Source: Prosapia bicincta
Lineage: Eukaryota > Arthropoda > Insecta > Hemiptera > Cercopidae
DNA: 64,000 nucleotides
Direction: 5' to 3'
NCBI GenBank assembly: GCA_036971475.1
Contig: JBAIZL010000006.1
Location: 62,973,398-63,037,397, forward strand
Of this stretch, positions 60,563 to 64,000 are shown in pieces. Position 1 is the first letter of the stretch, and every line of letters starts with the position of its first letter. The position numbers and the translations under genes were made by a program. A model generated the notes under the pieces. That model was not told where the DNA came from, ran no database searches, and worked only from the letters and a program-made list of their open reading frames with translations.

Positions 60563-60570
<8 letters not shown>
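60265..60570. repeat. Foldback arm plus a 139-bp palindrome of the same family
   Basis: AAAACAACACAGGTTATTCA at 60267 starts an arm with a hammerhead motif. A second copy (60430-60569) is a nearly perfect palindrome around AACAGTACCAA. The arm also occurs at 18257. (TA)n follows directly (60570-60630). Confidence 0.85.
60316..60362 (-). ncRNA. Hammerhead ribozyme motif
   Basis: Minus strand: ATTC (stem I), CTGATGA (60355-60349), T, stem II GTTGG/CCAAC (perfect), GAAA (60328-60325), AAGCTT, T, GGAT closing stem I (with one G-U). Core complete, with the extra T before stem II. Confidence 0.55.
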
Positions 60571-60632
<62 letters not shown>

Positions 60633-60861
60633 GAGTGATATATATATATACAATGAGTGATAGCAAGATTTCATAAAACAGCTGATTTTATGTTATAGGT
60701 TATGCGATAGAACAGCCGCTTTAACGCATTGGTCAATGTTACTTGATTTATATTAATTGTAATTATTGAATACAAAGTAACTAAAACAAAATTTGTCTTT
60801 GTTACTCTAGGTAGGAATTTACTTTTTTTTAAAAGTGTTTATATTACTTGTTGTATTATTT

Positions 60862-61160
60862 GCCTTAAACCCTCCAAGAAGGGTAGTATGGGGAGCTTCT
60901 GGAGCAGAACTAGCGCTGTGGTTCTAAGGTCAGTTTTATGAAGAATACGTAGCAATTAAATTAGAAAGCAATTGCCTGGCAATTAGGGAGCTAAATAGGA
61001 GTTTTCAATGGCCTTAAACCCTTCAAGAAGGGTAGTATGTGGAGCTTCTGGAGCAGAACTAGCGCTGTGGTTCTAAGGTCAGTTTTATGAAGAATACGTA
61101 GCAATTAAATTAGAATGCAATTGCCTGGCAATTAGGGAGCCAAATAGGAGTTTTCAATAG
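60862..61160. repeat. 149-bp direct tandem duplication
   Basis: GCCTTAAACCCTCCAAGAAG at 60862 recurs at 61011, and the following roughly 149 bp (GGAGCAGAACTAGCGCTGTG, TGAAGAATACGTAGCAATTA, GCCTGGCAATTAGGGAGC) is over 95% identical. A third start (AGCTTTAAACC) follows at 61161 and then diverges. It is a recent duplication. Confidence 0.95.
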
Positions 61161-61199
61161 CTTTAAACCAAAACGTGTTTTTCTATAGCCTGATGGTGT

Positions 61200-61995
61200 G
61201 ACGTAGTATTAAGAGATAAACATAAACGGGCTCGTTGATTACTAATGAGTTCCATCTTTTACAAGTTACTACAGGTTGATACATCCTAATTGTGTGTTTC
61301 TATTTAAAGCATTTTTAATATATTTAATTGACACCTAAATGTAATAATAAATAGTTTTGTAATATTTCATTAGTAAAAAGCATTTTTCTTATCTATATGT
61401 AAATAAGCCTTTATCTGTAAAAGTTATAGAAATACATTGCTATTTAGAAAAAATAATCCTATACCTGCTTCTCAGTAGAGGTGAATTTCAAATCCAAGTT
61501 TATTAAAATAAATTATGGCCGTTACTCCAGCATAACCGTCACGTTTGGATTGTATCAATTACTTCCAAGAGCACATACCTCAACTTTCCCGTTGTGCGAT
61601 ATTTGTTGACCGTGAACACGTCCCGCCGTTGCCGAATGTAAGGCGTTGTTGCCAAATCGCCAACACACCCAGTGCTCTCCATTGTTGTATTTATTGTTGT
61701 ATGCATGCATTGAACGTCCCAGACCGTTACCATTGGATCGCGTTTCAACGGACGATTTAAGTAGTATTGGTTACGAAACGCTATTTAGCGTACTGTCACG
61801 CTATTAAGCGTACTGTTGTGAATGCAAAGTGGAACGATGTGGCGCTGTGATTGTTGCGCTAACACACTGTACAACAATATCTTACTGTTAGGCTGGGACT
61901 GAGCATCCTCTCCTGGGGTGAGACGATACTCCAACCAGGACTACGGAGATAGGACAATCGGACCTTTATCCACTCCTGGTTGGACTTAACATACG
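61200..61995. other. No gene recognised; GC-richer patch with overlapping frames
   Basis: 61530-61760 has open frames on both strands (71 and 69 codons). Neither shows a known motif, and they overlap each other. GCTATTTAGCGTACTGTCAC and GCTATTAAGCGTACTGTTGT form a small direct repeat at about 61780-61815. Confidence 0.3.
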
Positions 61996-61999
61996 GGTA

Positions 62000-62115
62000 A
62001 TACTTAATAATAAATACACAAAAACCTCTTAACCAAAAACTTTCTTTAATTTACCCTAATGTACATTTCAGTTACAAAGTAACCATCCTCAGAGGGATAA
62101 CATACAAAGACTTGT
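62000..62115. repeat. Half of a foldback related to the 5.9-kb element
   Basis: CAAAAACCTCTTAACCAAAA, TACCCTAATGTACATTTCAG and AACCATCCTCAGAGGGATAACATAC match the left arm at about 5900-5990. The second arm is missing. Confidence 0.75.
62050..62099 (-). ncRNA. Hammerhead ribozyme motif, core intact
   Basis: Minus strand: CCCT (62096-62093), CTGAGGA (62092-62086), T, stem II GGTTAC-TTT-GTAACT (perfect apart from a G-U closing pair), GAAA (62069-62066), stem III ATG-TA-CAT, T, AGGG (62057-62054), which pairs with CCCT. Confidence 0.6.
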
Positions 62116-62119
62116 TGAT

Positions 62120-64000
62120 AACGCGGGTAATACTTCTTGATTCTCGGTATAGGGACTTGGTCCTGGAGGAAACATTGTGGATTATTGACATTTTATGGCC
62201 TTTTCTCCTTAGTAATAGAAGGCAATCACTATTTGTTAATGTTTGCACGTTATTTGTGGAAATTTAGTTTTGTAATGCATTAGAAAAAACAATGGTTGTA
62301 AACGTCATCAACAAAACGGAGGATGTAATTTTTGCTATTTTTGGTGTACCACAATGTATCAGAACTTGGTGCATGTTTTAAGTAAATAGAATTTAAAAAC
62401 TTTATGCTAGAATTTAAAACATAATATAATCATCCACTATATGCTGTGTGGAAATCGTGCTGAGCTATACATTAAAAATACGTAGAGAATATGTTTTCAT
62501 AACAAAGAAATCTCTTGGAATGATGTATATGCCTTTTGCAGATTAGTTTAAAATCTATAGTAAGTAAATGAACCTTATACTCCACATCCGAATTTTTTTA
62601 AAATTACAAACCAAATGATGAGTTTAGCACATTATGGGGTTTAAAATATTTAATAGAAAATAAGTATTCGAAAAAACGATTCAGTAAAAAAATTCGTGTA
62701 GCAATAAAAAATTTTAAATAATCTGCGAAACGAGGGGAAAAATTTACAAATCTCTAAATGAGAAAATTGAGCATCCTTTCAAAATAGCAGATTTAGTTTA
62801 TGTTAATATTATTATTTATAAAAAAAATTAAAGAAATTCAAAGTAAACTGGCTTTGAAGTAAGAACCAACATGCAACATTTTGTATTCTCTTAGTCGTAA
62901 TTCCGATTCCAACACCATAAACTCATCCGGTTCAACCTCGAAAGCCGTAAATTTCGGCAAATTTTATTTGTGTCATTAATTTAAAAATTAAGGCGTTTTG
63001 GAAAATACAAATTTCCAATACAATTTATTTTATTAGGTTACTAAATTTTAATCGATTTACAGATTAGCCATTTACTCATTGATAACTTTTATTACGGATC
63101 TTTTTTATATTTTTTCAATGTTATTTTAACATTAAGAGGGGCCGTAAAAACTCATTTTTAATTTAGAAGTTGTAATAGCGCAGAAAGGTTGCTATTATAT
63201 TGATAAAAAAATATTATCAAAATTATTGGATATCTTCCGGACGCACATGAACCCTAAAGTTTAACAAAAAGTGAAAAAGAACTTCATTTTTGGGAATACT
63301 TTTTATAATTTTTAAATCAGATATTTTCATAGTGTGATACTATATTCCGGGCTTTGCGTGACCGGAAGATGTCAATCGATTTTAATAATGTTTTTTTTTT
63401 TGTTTTTGTTCTGTCTATATAATTCGCAAATTTGTTCGCGCTATTACAACTTCGAAATAAAAAATGAGTTTTTACGACCCACCCTATTCAACTTCCATCA
63501 TCTCTCTATTTTACCCATCACCTTTCTCTCTCTCTGTCTCTACCAATTAAATATTCAATAACGTTGATTGCGACTGAGTCAATGTAATTACAAATGATGG
63601 AAGGTAATTTCAACAAACGCTCTTCAGGTCGCGAAAGGATTTTAGAGTTCGCAAATAAAGAGTTTCAGTAAAAAAGACAGCATTACTGAAGACGCTTATT
63701 ATTTAATACCTTCAGACTGGGCTCACTTTCCACAAACTGATTTTACTTTCCACAAAATGTTTACAGTAATTTAGGAAGTTGAAAAGTTAAAAATACAGAC
63801 TTATATAAAAAGTTATTTTAAGCAACTAGTAAATATAGGGTTAAAATCTTGGACAGATTCCAGAACATTAATGTAGCAGCAAATGTTACTAATATGAAAC
63901 GATATCATATTGAACAAACAGGTCATGCTAGATGTAACTGAAAAAAACTATGTACAAACTATAATTATTTTAACGAACAATGCAAAGTATATAAAAGTTT
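62120..64000. other. No gene recognised
   Basis: AT-rich sequence to the right edge. The 75-codon frame at 63334 is Leu/Phe-rich and lies across AT-rich and pyrimidine-rich sequence, with no supporting signal. Confidence 0.5.

Noticed and set aside
61539..61760. Overlapping sense and antisense frames as a small gene
   Set aside because: Both strands are open over the same GC-richer patch and neither shows a motif or gene signals.

Overview
The window looks like nuclear DNA of an arthropod, most likely an insect. It is AT-rich and gene-poor. It has large introns, long CA and TA microsatellites, many small interspersed elements, and GT-AG introns separating short exons of a recognisable animal gene. 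The exact lineage cannot be fixed from the sequence. A large-genome hemipteran is only a guess.

One gene can be supported. It lies on the minus strand and enters from the right. Five coding exons at 45330-44647, 32038-31950, 10484-10421, 7703-7594 and 1082-813 join with compatible intron phases (0, 2, 0, 2). They encode the start of an unconventional myosin motor, through the P-loop (GESGSGKT) and switch I (NDNSSRFGK). The motor sequence fits class XV (Drosophila Myo10A/Sisyphus type) better than class VII. The rest of the motor and the tail lie beyond the left edge. Exon 1 (228 codons, unrecognised) is joined to the motor by inference: good start codon, upstream in-frame stop, TATA-like box and matching phase 0. 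The four introns are about 12.6, 21.5, 2.7 and 6.5 kb.

The introns and the region upstream of the gene are filled with repeats. They include: (1) a minisatellite of about 30 copies of a 31-bp unit that begins within about 10 nt of the 5' splice site of the P-loop-proximal intron; (2) a satellite of about 36 copies of an 84-bp unit with alternating higher-order structure in intron 1; (3) a high-copy family of short elements sharing CAATTCCTAC ends, in short and long forms, the long form carrying a tRNA-like pol III promoter; (4) many foldback elements whose arms carry hammerhead-ribozyme cores (CTGANGA, stem II, GAAA, short palindromic stem III), some with all core bases intact, as known for Penelope-like retroelements; (5) hAT-like and mariner/Tc1-like remnants; (6) a retro-insertion that is almost only poly(A), flanked by a 14-bp target duplication; (7) very long (AC)n and (TA)n tracts.

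The stretch from 45.5 to 64 kb holds no convincing gene. There is a weak candidate first exon and promoter near 57.6-58.5 kb on the plus strand. A few other coding-like islands (14.9, 27.0, 35.3 and 39.1 kb) are recorded at low confidence.
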